Of a stretch of DNA of 64,000 bases, positions 1-13,320 are shown piece by piece (position 1 is the first letter of the stretch; every line of letters starts with the position of its first letter). The stretch covers positions 9,792,652 through 9,856,651 of the forward strand of contig JAEMBT020000004.1 in assembly GCA_018873245.2 (NCBI GenBank). The letters are read 5' to 3'. A program made the position numbers and the translations under genes. The DNA is from Archegozetes longisetosus. Taxonomy: Eukaryota > Arthropoda > Arachnida > Sarcoptiformes > Trhypochthoniidae. The notes beneath the pieces were generated by a model, which was given only the letters and a program-made list of their open reading frames with translations, did no database searches and was not told the origin of the DNA.

Positions 1-1397
1 AAAGGTTACGGACATGTAGTGCCAAAGACAGATGCGGGCAGAGTCGCCACAATTATCTACGCATTCATTGGTATTCCACTTCTTTTGATGGTTTTGACAG
101 ATCTGGGAAAACTATTTACTCGAGGAATAAAGTTTGTTTTCAAACACTGCCGAAAGATTTACTATATGAGACATATTAGAAAAGTCAGATCTGTTGGCAG
201 AAGAGCTACTCTTAAACCAACTCAAGTAATTCATATTTTGTTCAATTGATACAAAAAATGTTTCTCTAACCCAAATATATTTTCCTAAGTATGTGTCAGT
301 AGCCTTGGATGCAGTCAATAGAAGAATGTCACATATACCAGGTGTAACTCAAGAAGTTTATCCTAAATCTAATTCTAGTCAAACAGTTCGAGACAATAAA
401 GCAAATGAAAATCGAGCAGAAGATAAAAAATCTTATTTGAATCCAGAGGATAAAGATAGTAAACGTTCATCTAGTCGTTCAAGGAGTTCATCTCCAACTA
501 AGACAAGTCGTCCTTCTTCTATAATTATCACAACAACAAATGCAACACCTCCTCAAACATCAAACGAAGAATCAACAAGTCCCGAACAAGAGCAACCCCC
601 AGAGTTTCAAGTTGACGATGAGTTCGATTTGCCGATTAGTGTTGCTGTTGTTTTACTTTTGCTTTATATGATGATTGGGGCCGCCGTCTTCACTATTTGG
701 GAGGATTGGAGTTTTTTTGAGGTTTCTTAAATCTTTTCTCATTCACTTAATTCTCAAACAGATATTGAAAATTCTGCTAATTTCTCATGTTCTAATTATT
801 AATTGTGTTTTGTTATTCATTTTACATCTTTACAACCTTTTAATTAAGTATTTCGCGTTTATAGTTATGGGTCAAACAGCAATCGACGTTCACAACAAAT
901 GAACTGAATCATAAAATATTTTTATTTTATTTTAGGCATTTTATTTTATTTATATATCCCTTTCGACAATTGGATTTGGCGATTATGTTCCAGATCATCC
1001 AATTTTCATGATGTGCACTTTTATTTATCTTCTATTCGGACTGGCCTTAACCTCGATGTGCATTAATGTAGTGCAGGAAAAGTTGAGCGCAACTTTTCAG
1101 AGGGCAAAACTAAGAATCGGTGCCACAATGGGATTAGATGTCCAGCAGCTCATGGAACAAGATCTTGCTCTCGAACAAAAAGAAAAAGAAAAAGGAGACA
1201 GTTCTGATAAACAAACCAGCGAAGATCAAAAGAAAGGATTCACTCTGAAAGAACACGGAATCGGAAGTTCATTGAAGGAGAGAAGAGAAAAACGGCGTTC
1301 ACCTCAGACAGATGGCAAACCAAGTGCTAGTCCTAGCAATTCAAATAGAAATTCAATGTCACAAAAAAGTGTTGGTTTTATTGAGGATCAGGTGTAA
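1..1397 (+). CDS. Two-pore-domain K+ channel (TWK/K2P), 3' part
   Basis: Partial gene; the 5' end lies outside the window. A K2P subunit has four membrane segments and two pore loops, and forms dimeric leak K+ channels in the plasma membrane. Visible exons are about 5-225, 290-721 and 936-1397, joined at phase 0 across a 64-bp and a 214-bp intron. The first exon opens on the end of pore 1 (GYGHVVPKTDAGR) followed by M2 (AFIGIPLLLMVLTDLG). The second carries a long, Ser/Thr-rich, low-complexity cytosolic linker and M3 (ISVAVVLLLLYMMIGAAVF). The third gives pore 2 (LSTIGFGDYVPDHP), M4 (YLLFGLALTSMCINVVQEK) and a charged C-tail. The GLALTSMCIN pattern is typical of invertebrate TWK channels. Bases 1-4 (aaag) may be the end of an intron, because GG(T) at the pore is a common split. 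The last residues (EDQV) could be a class III PDZ ligand, which is speculative. The TWK paralogue cannot be assigned. Confidence 0.93.
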
Positions 1398-1850
1398 TAG
1401 AGTTAAAATTTGATACTAGTTTAGTTAAATTGAAATGAATTTTGCCTATTACTTATAGACTAAAAGTATACATAAGTTTTTATCCAACCAATTGTATGAT
1501 AAATATATTTGTAATATAACTTAAAATGATTCATCTATTCTTTGAATTCTGTGATATATTTATTTGACTTTTCATTAGAAAGCTTCGATATATTGACCCA
1601 CTTCTAACTAAAACTTATAATAAAAACCGAAAAACTAAACATCACATTAATTAATCAACAGCTCAAACTTTCCATATGGTCATTTCCTCCCCTTCATTAC
1701 TAATTTTAGGTTTTCTAAAACTCTAAATTTTAAGAAAGTACTACTATGTTTATGCAAACTGAACCAACAATTCAGTGCATTTTGTTTTCTTAGAATCAAA
1801 TTTCATTTATTTAATAATTTAATTCACTTAGGAATGGGAGAAATATTCAT

Positions 1851-1876
1851 CTCTCTCTCTCTCTCTCTCTCTCTCT
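1851..1876. repeat. (CT)13 microsatellite
   Basis: Thirteen uninterrupted CT dinucleotides about 450 bases downstream of the K2P stop codon. Confidence 0.95.
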
Positions 1877-2008
1877 GCTCAAATATTTTTTGAATGAAAA
1901 GAATTCATTAATTGTCTGACGTTCTTAAATTCCAAGTTAATATTACCCATAAGTGCATGTGTTTTCTCGCTCTATTCAAACCATTGAACAAGGAGTAATT
2001 TCAAATAC

Positions 2009-2239
2009 ACTCAAAAGCTAAATAATCGTTGATAGTAACCAGAAGTGATATATCGTAACGGGATGCTTTGGATGAAGCTGCAACGTAGAGATTATTAAGA
2101 AATAGTTTCGCGCTCAATATAATGAGGAGAGTAAAGAAAGTGAATTTTGGCTACAAATTGAAGCATGCCACAGGCAGGTTGGCGTAGTAACGGCATTCTC
2201 CTTGTTGCTATCCTCTCAAATTATCAAGTTTTCAACTGT
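2009..2239. repeat. Dispersed repeat, copy A (about 230 bp)
   Basis: This copy is recognisably similar, over its whole length and in the same orientation, to 10746-10975. Both begin ACTCAAAAGCT.AATAATCG, share an ACCAGAAG block, and near the end share CACAGGCAGGTTG, TTGTTGCTATC and ATCAAG....CAACTG. The two copies are 231 and 230 bases long, so they look like copies of one short interspersed element. There is no open reading frame and no clear terminal inverted repeat. A SINE or a MITE remnant are both possible. Confidence 0.75.
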
Positions 2240-2727
2240 GCAGTTATGTCGCTTTTAAAATGTTTTATAAAAGAAGAAGAAAATATTACTTTCCATGATA
2301 GAAATTCAGATCCTGAGAACAATATACAGCTGTTTTAGCCATCCATTCAAAACCACTCATAGCTCTAACAAAGTAATTGAATGTGAAGTTTAAAATAGTT
2401 CAAACTTTGTAAGTCTTGATCTTTATATTTGATTGAGGTTTTTATAATACTAGTATAATAAACAACACAGTATCGTCCTAGTTCAATATGTTCGATCATT
2501 TTGTACACTCGAAAAATCAAATCCATGTATTTCTTATTTTGAAACGATTTCAACTATTTCTAAAAGATCTTTCTCAAAATAATCAACAAAGTAAACGAAA
2601 CTATCATTTAGAAGTACTTCGATATGATAAGCGAGTAGAAGATTTGTCTATATAATGACTACTATTACATGTATGCATGAATATGATTTTTCAAGTGCAA
2701 AATATATTCTGCTAGAATTCTCTAACT

Positions 2728-2840
2728 CAGTCAAACTTATCTAACTATTACATGCAGTTAAATGGGTTATGAAAAGAGACTGAATAAGTCCATAGAAAAT
2801 AAGGGCTTATTTGTCATACATTTCTAAAAATATTTAACTG
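2728..2840. mobile_element. Small CAGT-terminal MITE, copy E
   Basis: Starts CAGTCAAACTTATCTAAC and ends ATTTAACTG, so the ends form an imperfect inverted repeat CAGT(C/T)AAA. Internal GCAGTTAAATGG is shared with the elements at 17243-17375 and 52886-53026. The terminal motif and size fit a non-autonomous element of the Tc1/mariner-pogo group. A flanking TA duplication is not clean here. Confidence 0.55.
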
Positions 2841-5800
2841 GTAGTTATGGAGATTAAAATAGTAGAAAAGTATTTAAAGTTATGGATGGGGTTTAGATAA
2901 AGTAATAGTGTTTATTTGAGATGAATTAATAAAATGTTTTGTTTGTGTAGAAATTAAAATAAACTAAAGCTGCATCTATTCATCGAATTGTAGTGATCTA
3001 GTATTGGAAGTGAGCTATATATAAATTTTCTATTCATTCTTCTGGAAACATATTCGCCTGCGCCAAATATACTCTTCTCGATCGATAGCGTCCATAAGAT
3101 TCGAATTTATGTTCGCCGGTTTTGTACAACAAAACTTAGTTGCTTTTTATCCATAAAAAGTCGAGAATAGACTTAAGTTTTGCTCGAGTCAATCTTAAAA
3201 TTGTTGAACACAACCATTCTGTTAACTGTAAGCAACACGACAATTCTCACTAAGTTTTCGATAATGTTCATCAGTTACTGTTGTTTTCAACTGTAAAATC
3301 AAAAATGTGTTCACGCGATGAGTAAACTTATTTGATTTTCAACACGATATTAATTTTACGTTCATGGTATTAATTCTACTGTTTATATCTGTTTAACCAA
3401 AAAACATGTTCGGAGGAAAGAAAAAAGGTTTGATAAGTTTTAAATCTAAATAAATTGATTTCTAAACTAATTTTCTGAATCAATTTGAATCGATTTGCAA
3501 GTCTTAATAGTTTGTTAACTAAATATTGACGTGTACAAACATTTGGGATCTGATTAATCAAAACTGCTCAATACAGAACTATAAAGTTAATTGAGCGAAA
3601 CTAAACAATCAACTGTATTAGAAAGACTAATAGCAAATTGATATCATGTCCTGTTATACTTTCAGTTAGTTCACTGCAGTCCAGACAATGAATGATTTGT
3701 TGAGCACAAGTTATACCATTATACTCTACTTCTTATACATGTTCTTAACTTTGTTGCGGTTTATTAGTTTCCTTTCAGCTAAATATATTCGCATGAGATA
3801 GTATGCAATCTAGAGATATGTTATTGCTGGCCGTGAGCTACATAATAGCAGTTTCGACAATAGCCTCATAAATAAAGCGATGATAAACCGAAAAATTTCA
3901 TTTGTTCGAGAAATCTTTAATAGATTAGCATTCTTTCTGATGCCCAAAAGTTCGTATTCCGTGAGTTTGATGGCAAGAAAAGAGAAGATTGTATTCTCTA
4001 AAACCGTTTTCGTCAATGTTTAATGCAGACATAAAAGTTTTGTTTTATTTTTACACTACTCAACTATTATACTACACAATGCTTAACGTGATTCGTCATA
4101 AACCAAAATTGATCCTCAAATTCGACTGCAAACATGAAATTGCGTCCTGTTTCCGTATAGTGTTAAAGAGTCTGATTCTTTTATTCAACGAATTACATCA
4201 TAAATATCATTGTCATGCAATTCATATTCATAAATGGGCATCTCTTTGTGCAAATTGTAAAGATTTGTTCAATATTTACTCTATTAAATGGAGCTTTGAT
4301 TTGTGGCAAAATCAAATGAATATTTGAATTTTGAATAAAAAGTTGAAATACTTAATAAAATGAAAGTATATTGTATCGTATATTGTAAGTGTATTGTATG
4401 TTGAAAACTTCTTAAACATATATTTACTAAAACGACTTGCAACAATTTCACGCAAACCTAAGGCCGAATTACAAGTGAAATCCAGAGGATATTACGTTAT
4501 CAACTCGTAATTTATTTGATATGTATCTGGTATGATTCGTATGATTCATGATCTGATATTTATTCATATTTATTTGCTCGCACTTAATGTGCTGTCGAAA
4601 CATATAGAGGTTTCAGTCTCTGAACTGCAAATACATCACTATTAGCTCTAATTTAACAGTTTGTTGTGAGAAACATGTATAAAAATTGCAGTTACACTAA
4701 TACCTAAATTTAAACTATCAAAATAGATTTGCAAACAGAATAAATTGTATTTTCATGTAACAAATTTCCTAAACTTTGTTCTCGGAACAGAAAAACGTGA
4801 TATCAAACTTTCATAGACAAAAATTTAAGTTTTTTTCCATTTTGGGATTTTTATTATTAGATTTGAAATGTTTATTAAAGTCTTTGAAAGCAAACCACAT
4901 AATAAAGATGATAGAATAGTATTAAATTACGTAGAGTTTGCTCAAGATTTGCTATTTGAAATAGCAAAAAATAATTTATTACATAAAAAGTTTAATGTTT
5001 TCTAAATTTGTTATTCAAACTAATGCTTATTGAAATTGAGAAAAGATGTTTTGGACTACTGAATACTGTTTTCATATAAATGATTTGAAACGACCTTTAT
5101 TCCGGTAAGAATTGAGACATCTATATATATTACTCGAATATGATGTAGATCTAAGTCTAACTTGATCAAATTATGTTTTATCATATTTATGTCTTAAATG
5201 ATATCAAAATAGAGCATTCCTCTTAATTTCATTGCACTATAGAACTTGATTGAAAAGTTATTTCAATTTATGAAACTTAAAATCAAATATGAACTAAAAG
5301 TGTGTTCGCAGATTTGACCCAATCGCGATTTATAATATAATAGTTGCTAGTATTGAAGCATCGACTCATTAGTTCTAAATTTAGCATGCTTCCATTCAAT
5401 TGAACCGTCAAATTAATTTTCACCTTAATTATGTAAACTAACTCTTAACGTAAGGCAATAGTTGAACTTTTATATGTAAAACATATTTTTATTAACCATT
5501 AATCAAACACAAATATAGTTTTGTTTAATATTGAAGCATGAACAATTGAAAAATACGAGAAAATCAAATATTGGTACATTTAGAAAATGAAAAAGATAAA
5601 TTTATTACTAATTCTTTATAGAACTAAACCAATAGAGACTAAAGAAAAAAATGGTAGTTTGGATAAAAGTTTTCTATGATTTCATGTATATTGTTGTGTA
5701 TATATGATTTGAATGTTTGTGTTTCATTCATCAATTTCTATAGTGCCTTCCATGAGCCCGTTCAGATGGAAAAGAGTCTGTACATTTTTAAAAGCTTCTG

Positions 5801-8800
5801 TTTCATATTCAAAATGGATCAGTTCAGTTTTGCGCCATATTCTAAATTTTTCCTTATCATTCAATTTAAGTGATGTGCTACAAATGAAAGAGAACCAGAA
5901 ATGAAACAGTTTGTGATTACTCCACAATTCAGTATTAGTGCGTTTGATGCTAGTCAAACTTCAGTCATATTTTCAAGCTTAACAGAAACAAACATAGTAG
6001 GCCTCACAATATTAGCGTGCACTATTTTACTCAAGTAGAAATGAAGTTTGTTTTGAAAATCTCAAGACAAAATGACATGTAATTACATAGAACTCAGTCC
6101 AACAATTATATAGTATCACACCTTTAATCGTAGAACTGTGATAGAAGTTACTTTATGTACATTCTTGTGAGTGCGCGTTTGTTATATTTTTAAGTGCTAG
6201 CTCTCACTAAATCAGATTAGGCGAGAGCGAGATTTAAGTGGATACTGAGCTAGTTTAATCCAATTGACCAAAGATAACAGCTTCATACACCAGTTTAATT
6301 ATACTTTACCTATCTTCGCTAATTTTGTCAACTACACTAACCTTCTTCATGTTTGAAAACAATGAGAAAACAAATCATTTTTGTCGAAAATTTTCACTCT
6401 AAACGCTAAATGCCAAGTTTGCAATGTTTTTTAATTATTTTTGTTCGAACAAGCCTATTGAAAGCGTCTCACAGTCATGTTTATTATTACTAAAGCAAAT
6501 ACCAAGTTTAATTAACAAGCTACTTTATTAAAGAAATGTTTGAGGCTATAGATTCAAAATTGAGGATTCTTGACAAAAGTGTAACATTATAGGTATATAA
6601 AGTATAAGTATTATAAGCCATTAATAAGCTTAGATTATATAGTAGGCAAACTCTAGACTGTTCAATCATCAATCTTACAGAGAGGTTTCAATAAAAATCA
6701 ATTGTATTTAAACAATAATAATTGTTTCAAATCTTATTAAAGAATAATATAACGTTTTTCAATAGTCAAATGCTATTTTTGCAATTATGTCAAATAGCTT
6801 GAAAACTATAGCGAGTCTAACAATGAATTAGCATTTCTACTAGTGTAGGAAAATTTGCAAAAAAACCTTTACTGCAAATATTTGTCTATCATTTGTCTGT
6901 CGTGGGCAGAGACAAGTTTCGCAAATATTTCTAGGAATTTATTCGACAAACTTTCGTCGAAATATTGTCTTTACAATACTAGTTTCTACTTATTTGCTTC
7001 ATTTGAATTACTACGAGAAATGTGGAAGGTGGAAGAACTTTCATTTACTTATAACTAATTTATTTTTCGAGTCGCAACACATTTGTTAGAGAGGTTTGAA
7101 TGAAAATTAAAATGGTTTTATTCTATGCTTCAAAGATTATAATAACAATGGTTCTATGGATGCCTATAGAAAATAATTGAGTAAAGTATCCAAATTATTT
7201 ATTTCAGTCACTTTGTTCTAATAGTAAAATTGTAATTTCAGCTAATTTCCAAACCTTCACTCCAATTGTACTGCTTTTCATTAAAAATCCGAAAACTCCT
7301 CTATTATATGGACTGAAAATTACCGAAAGGCTTCAAGCAATTTAAATGCTGACGAGAAAATGTTTGCAAAACTGAGCTTGTAATTGATAAATATTTATGA
7401 CACGATCAAACTCTTATTTTATTAACGTTAAAGTATAGCATATGTCTAGCAATTAATACAAACGTTACTTCAATTTATTGACGCAAACCAATTTAATTAG
7501 TTAACGTCTGAAGCAAGTCAAATAATTAAATAAAAATACTTTTCGACACGTCTCCGATTAATATGAAATCGAGATTTAATTTTACTGAAAATTTTCATTT
7601 CTAAAACATGATAAGCATTGGTTCGATGGAACTAAAGTAGATTAAAGTTTAAGTATCCAAAATAATGAATTTAGCCAAATTGATTGTGTTTGCTTGGTTT
7701 GTACCAATACTTGTTTTGTATAAAGCACTCACATTTTTAACAACCAAACTATTATTCCCTCAGTATCACGAATAAAATCTAGACTGTTTTATATTAGTTG
7801 GATGTCAAAATTAACGGTTCATTATATGCATATAATTGTGTTGGCAACCTAAATATACAAATGACTGACACTCTGAAAGCTAAGCCTGTGGTCTTCAGGT
7901 GTGGACTTGAGAAGGGTATTTTGTTTGCCTAAGTGGTCATTGGCAACTTAGCTAATTAAAAAGTAGCTATTGATTGAAAATTTCAATATCTAACAGTAAA
8001 CGATTATCAAATTTTGACTGCATCAACTCACGTAATTTGATCTATCTACTGGGGGCTTGAGGCTAATAATTATCTGCAGATGAAATAAGTTAATCAACTG
8101 AAAGTTATATTTTGAGTAATGCAAATCATTCATTAGTCAACATGATCTAAGGCTTAGGTGCGCCAAAGTTCATATAATGCTTGCTATTGTATTCGGTTAG
8201 ATAATGATTTATATGAAGCATAACTTGCAATAACTAGTAAAAGGATTGTCTTAATTAATACTTAAGCTTTAGTGATGATCGGAATCAGTCTAGTTCATTA
8301 CGGAAACCATTTCTAACCAGCTATTTTGAAGATTATAGTACAAATCAAACACAAAGACTGATAATATTAGATACATTAAGCGAATGACAATAATATCCTG
8401 AAGTTTGACTTTGATCGATTCAAGTTGTTGAAGTACTGGTGTATTAGTAGATTTTAAAGTATGATTTTCTCATATTTCTCAAAAATTGGTTTCCAAATTC
8501 AAAGTTAGAAACTTAGGAATCCATCCGGTTATGTTGATTTTTGATGCAATAATTTATAAAAGTCATACAATATATGCTTCAAGCTTACAAATACTTTATG
8601 TTCAACTGATAAATGAATATAAAGTATATAAATCACACGGATGTTTGAACTGAGAAAAGATTTTTGTGAATCTCAGTTTGGTCTGGCTTCAAATTCTCTC
8701 TCTATATATCTTACTTATATTAATGATGGATGAAAACAAGCAATAGATGTTAAGTTCGATCATTTGTCAGTCAGTCAATCGTCTATATTATCTGAATCTA

Positions 8801-10745
8801 AACCCCAGCTTTAGTTTCCAGCAAAAACTAAAGCGTTCAAAGAAGACAAGATTTAAGGAAAGAAGTGAAAACTGTTGTCCGTTATATAGATGAACTATTT
8901 ATTGAATTGGACAGTTTGAACAAATTAGAATCGAAACATGTTTTGATTTGGAAGATATGCTGTCTTCACTTTTTTGATCATTTCAACAATGTTTCAAATA
9001 TGACACTTTGGATAAAATGGCGATCCACTCGATAAATAACTTAACGTGCCATCATTTCGATATATCCCACTTGAACGAGCTATTAAAAATTAATAAATTT
9101 CATATTTTATTCACTATCCAATCTCTAAAGTTGGTCTTAGATTATATCGAAAATGTTTGACTCGACTTATGAAATGATTAAAAGTTATAACAAGTAATAA
9201 ATCTCCTATGAATCAATAAAGTATGTTTAGACTAAATTTGAAATTTTCTTACTCTAAACATAGGTCTATATTTCTGAAAAGTTCTTCGTTACAACTTAAT
9301 TGTTATTCGATATCTGAGAGTAATTTTCTCTTTTTCTTTATATATTCTCCTATTGTTGTAATGAATTTAAATCTACTTTTACTCCACCCTAAGTTTGACA
9401 ATCTGCCTGCTGTCAAATCAAATTACAGAATCAATTGATTGCTGGCACGCTAATAAACCTGAACAGAAAGGAATTTGCAGTAGAATTAATGATATCTAAA
9501 ATAAGAATTTAAAGAGATCTGACTCCGTTAAGTGTTTGGAAGGGAGTTATAAGAAAACAGGCATCTGTTATGCTAAGTGGATAACTTTATGGTAAAAAAA
9601 GAAGTCATGTTCTGAGAATTTCAAGCCACAATCTATTAAACATATGTCACAACCAAAAAGTTATTTATAGTCTTCTTTATTATCATGAAATTTACAAATT
9701 TATTGAAACTTTTGCCCATAAAATACATCACAAGACTTCGAGTAAATATCAATACAGAAGACAGTAAACGATGCTTAAAAGTCAGAAAAATTATTAAATG
9801 TTGGCAAATGCGGTTACAAAATACAAATGACATTATTAACTGTTTTCTTCTAAAGTGAAGCACACTTTGGGATGTTGTGATCGATTGATAATTGAAGATA
9901 GAATAAAGAGATTGAAAAGTGATTTGAATTGTAAATTTGGGAACAAATGATCACTTTTATTAGATCTAACAAATGAGTAGCTACAGTAACCATAAACGAT
10001 TAGGTCTGTTCATGAATTTAATATCAATTCAATTATGATAATTGGAGGCGCTTTCTGTTTGTGAATCACAAAATACTGTCATTCAATTTTCTTTATCTAA
10101 TCAAAATCGTTATTCTATGATTTATTATCCAACTTAATGGGTCTCAACATCTGATATTTAAGCCTTTATGCGATTCAAGCAATCAATTCATATCTCGAGC
10201 AACCAATACGAAAAATAGATTAAAATTTGAAACCGTAGTTCACTACTCATTGTTATAAATAGTTGAGTGAATAAATAAAAGTTTTGAGAGTGCTGGAGAA
10301 TTAGTTGAATAGCTGATGAGTCGGTGCAGTAGATTTCCCTGAGCACGAACCATGATATATAGCTCACTCTAAAGAAAGCATTTTCATGTTATGACCACAC
10401 GTTTAGATTAAACAACTCAATAAAAGAAACAACTCTACTCTTTGTCAAGTCAAACAAATGCAAAGTAACTTAATCTAACTTCTTATCCAGATCATGCTCC
10501 AGATAATCAATTTAAACTTTTTCAAATCAGTTAATAGAAAACTTTGCGAAACATACATTCAACATTTTGGGTAACATACGATTGCTTAAGTAATGGCTTA
10601 AATTCACTCAGAATAATGAATGAAGACTCAACAAATCGAAAACAAAGCTTCATTATTAGATTCTACTACTTCAGTAGTCCATTAATGCTATTTAAGCTAA
10701 TAATGGTAAAGATTGGATGGTATCTACCGAGAGGTTCAGCTATAG

Positions 10746-10975
10746 ACTCAAAAGCTTAATAATCGACGATTGCAACCAGAAGCGTGCTTCGTCACGTTAT
10801 ACTTCTCGTCAAGCCATAATATAGATGACATTAAGAAACTTATAGAATATTCGATACAGTGAAAGAAGCAAGTTGTAAATCAAATCTAGCAAAGAATTCA
10901 TGTGCATCACAGGCAGGTTGATGTAACAACGACCTTTTTCTTGTTGCTATCGCAAACTATCAAGTCCCCAACTGC
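10746..10975. repeat. Dispersed repeat, copy B (about 230 bp)
   Basis: Second, diverged copy of the repeat at 2009-2239, direct orientation, nearly equal length. The 3' third is best conserved (CACAGGCAGGTTG, TTCTTGTTGCTATC, ACTATCAAG). No coding capacity was seen. Confidence 0.75.
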
Positions 10976-12538
10976 AAATACAAGGACTCCGCTACAGTAA
11001 TCAAGATTCACTCGAGTAATTGAACCCTTCATTGAATAATATGAGAATATATATTAAAATTAGTCTGAAAGTAATCCGAATAGATACAATTGCTATTGTG
11101 AAATTTGCCCAGGACTCAAATCAGTGAACAAATGATATTAATTGAAACATGAAATGAAATTAGTTTCTTTTCATAGTCTGCTGATAATTGGCTATTTTCT
11201 AAAACATTTAATCTTATCGCTTTTGCCACCAACTTGAGACCTCTTTCATTACAAGCTTGACTTTGAATCTAGTTGAATAATGAACTGATTAAATTTCTCA
11301 TAACTTATACAGTATTACTAATACTACGTCACTCGAGACAAGCTTAACAAGATTTTACTGATTATATATTGAATCTGAGAAGATCTTAAGAATTAACTTT
11401 TAAGATCAAAACTCAACTTTAATACTCAAGTGAATGCGTTACACAGTTTGACACCCAATAAAGTTAAATAAGCAGTCTCAGATGCCAAGCTAAACCTACC
11501 TATTTGTGCACCACATTCAAAAGCTAAGCAAAACTAAATAAACATACACTTTCACCAATAACACTAAATTCTTATTTAAACTCACTAAACAATCATAGCC
11601 TTTTAGATTTTTCTCTCTAAACTCTATCATCTCTAATCAGTTTGAATTCTATTTCAACTTTGAAATTTACATAAACTTGTATCACTTTTCAACTATCAAT
11701 TTGTCATTATTCACTTCATCTATTGATTGAATCAATTGGCAACTCAACTCTGTCTGTTTTCAAACTTTACCATTGATTCAAATTTGTAGATTGTGTAAAG
11801 TAAGGAATGATGGTTTACAGATTACCTTTTAAAAAATTGATTATTTCTTGAATGCAATGCACGCAAACCGAAATCATGCTTTCTTACAAAACATATATAC
11901 ATAAAAGCATTTGAGCTGCCACAGTTGAAGTCTAGTCAAATTTGAAATAATCAAAATATCCTACTCGCTGTTGACAGTTATGTTGACAGTTTAAAATTTA
12001 TTTTCAATGTTTATTAGGGTAGAACTCATTTTAATCTAAAGCCACATTTGCCGAAAAAGGTTTTTAGGAGTAAGTCTTGCGGAGGCCCTGCTTTTCTTAG
12101 CCTTGAGTCTAAGATAACGATTTTTCTACGAGGGCATTATGAAAGACACAACTATTTTTCAAACATGCATAATTAAGTAAAATTCCTCAATAAAATAGTG
12201 TCAATGTAATAATTTAACTTAAGTGAGTATATCTAATTTTGCATCTTGATGTTATCCTATGCTCAGGTTTAATTATTTTGTTGGGCAGACAGAATAGAGT
12301 TTGGCTAAAACATTAACCAATAAGGCCGAAGGACAAAAAATCACTTGAAAATCCAGTTTCGCTCAGACTTAATCTTAAAAATCCTTTATGGCAAATTTGA
12401 ATATCGATAAAAGTGACAACAATCTCTATCAGATGATGTTAAGGCATTTTAAAAAATTATTTATATTTAAATGATCATAGGTCTGAATGGTTTGAGGTTC
12501 AATCAAATGTTTGATTAATAAGCCTAAGCGTTGTGTTA

Positions 12539-13063
12539 GATTGTATTAGATGAAACCAGTAAAAACCAGAATTTTATGTCTTCAAAAGTATATTTAATGG
12601 CAAGATAATAATTATATATCTAATGAATATATTGGCCTCTGGTCTGGTTGACAAAGGCCCAGTCAGAGGTATCTCTTACCAGTGGCACTATTTTATAAAT
12701 TGACTTCTTTCTTATAACTTTTTCGAACTTAGCATCAAATTAAACTTTATTTGCAAGTTTTTAAATTCTTATTTCATTTCTTTATTTTGATTTGCAAAAA
12801 TAAGCAATTTGCAAGAATAAAGAAACTAAAAACCAAAAAGTTTGCAAATCAAGTTCGACATCATGCTGTGTGCGAAAAGGTTATAAGAGGCAAATCAGTT
12901 TTAAAAAAGCGCCACTGTTAAGAGACACTTCTGGCCTCGCTGAGCTTTTGTCAACCAGACCAGAGGCCAATATATTCATTAGATATATAAAAATTATTTT
13001 GCCATTAAATATACTTTTGAAGATGTGAAATTTCGGTTTTCACTAGTTTCATCTAATACAATC
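12539..13063. mobile_element. 525-bp foldback (near-palindromic) element
   Basis: The two halves are imperfect reverse complements over almost the full length. The left end GATTGTATTAGATGAAAC pairs with the right end GTTTCATCTAATACAATC. Inward, the arms share long matches, such as TCTAATGAATATATTGGCC, CTCTGGTCTGGTTGACAAA, and TCTTCAAAAGTATATTTAA, on the left arm and their complements on the right. Arms are roughly 230-250 bp around a small AT-rich centre near 12800. There is no coding capacity, so this is a MITE or foldback transposon. No convincing target-site duplication is visible: the left flank ends TGTGTTA and the right flank begins GTTTTAT. Confidence 0.85.
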
Positions 13064-13275
13064 GTTTTATAAGAAAAATACCTTAATTCTTTGGTCTACT
13101 GTTAGTGAATAATTTCAAATTATAGTTATCCAATTTTCAAGTTGGAGATTCTAATCTCGGAGAAAAATTCAATTTTTATATTTGATGTAATATAATGCAT
13201 TCGAAATTGCGCTCCTTTTATATGACCTAAAAAATTCTAATTCGATCAAAAAGACTGATTGGCGACAAACCAGAC

Positions 13276-13320
13276 TTTAGAAGAAGAAATAAAAAAAAAG
13301 AAAGAAAAGAAATTTGAAAG
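13276..13320. repeat. Purine-rich (A/G) tract
   Basis: Low-complexity run of A with interspersed G on the plus strand, just downstream of the foldback element. No further structure was seen. Confidence 0.7.

Noticed and set aside
3989-4327. Plus-strand open frame of about 104 codons from ATG 4016
   Set aside because: No domain or signal, and no splice-linked partners. Scattered His/Cys do not form a spaced metal-binding pattern.
12010-12150. GC-richer block with GGGTAGAACTC and CTACGAGGGC that looked like transposon ends
   Set aside because: The putative ends do not align as inverted repeats and no duplication flanks them.
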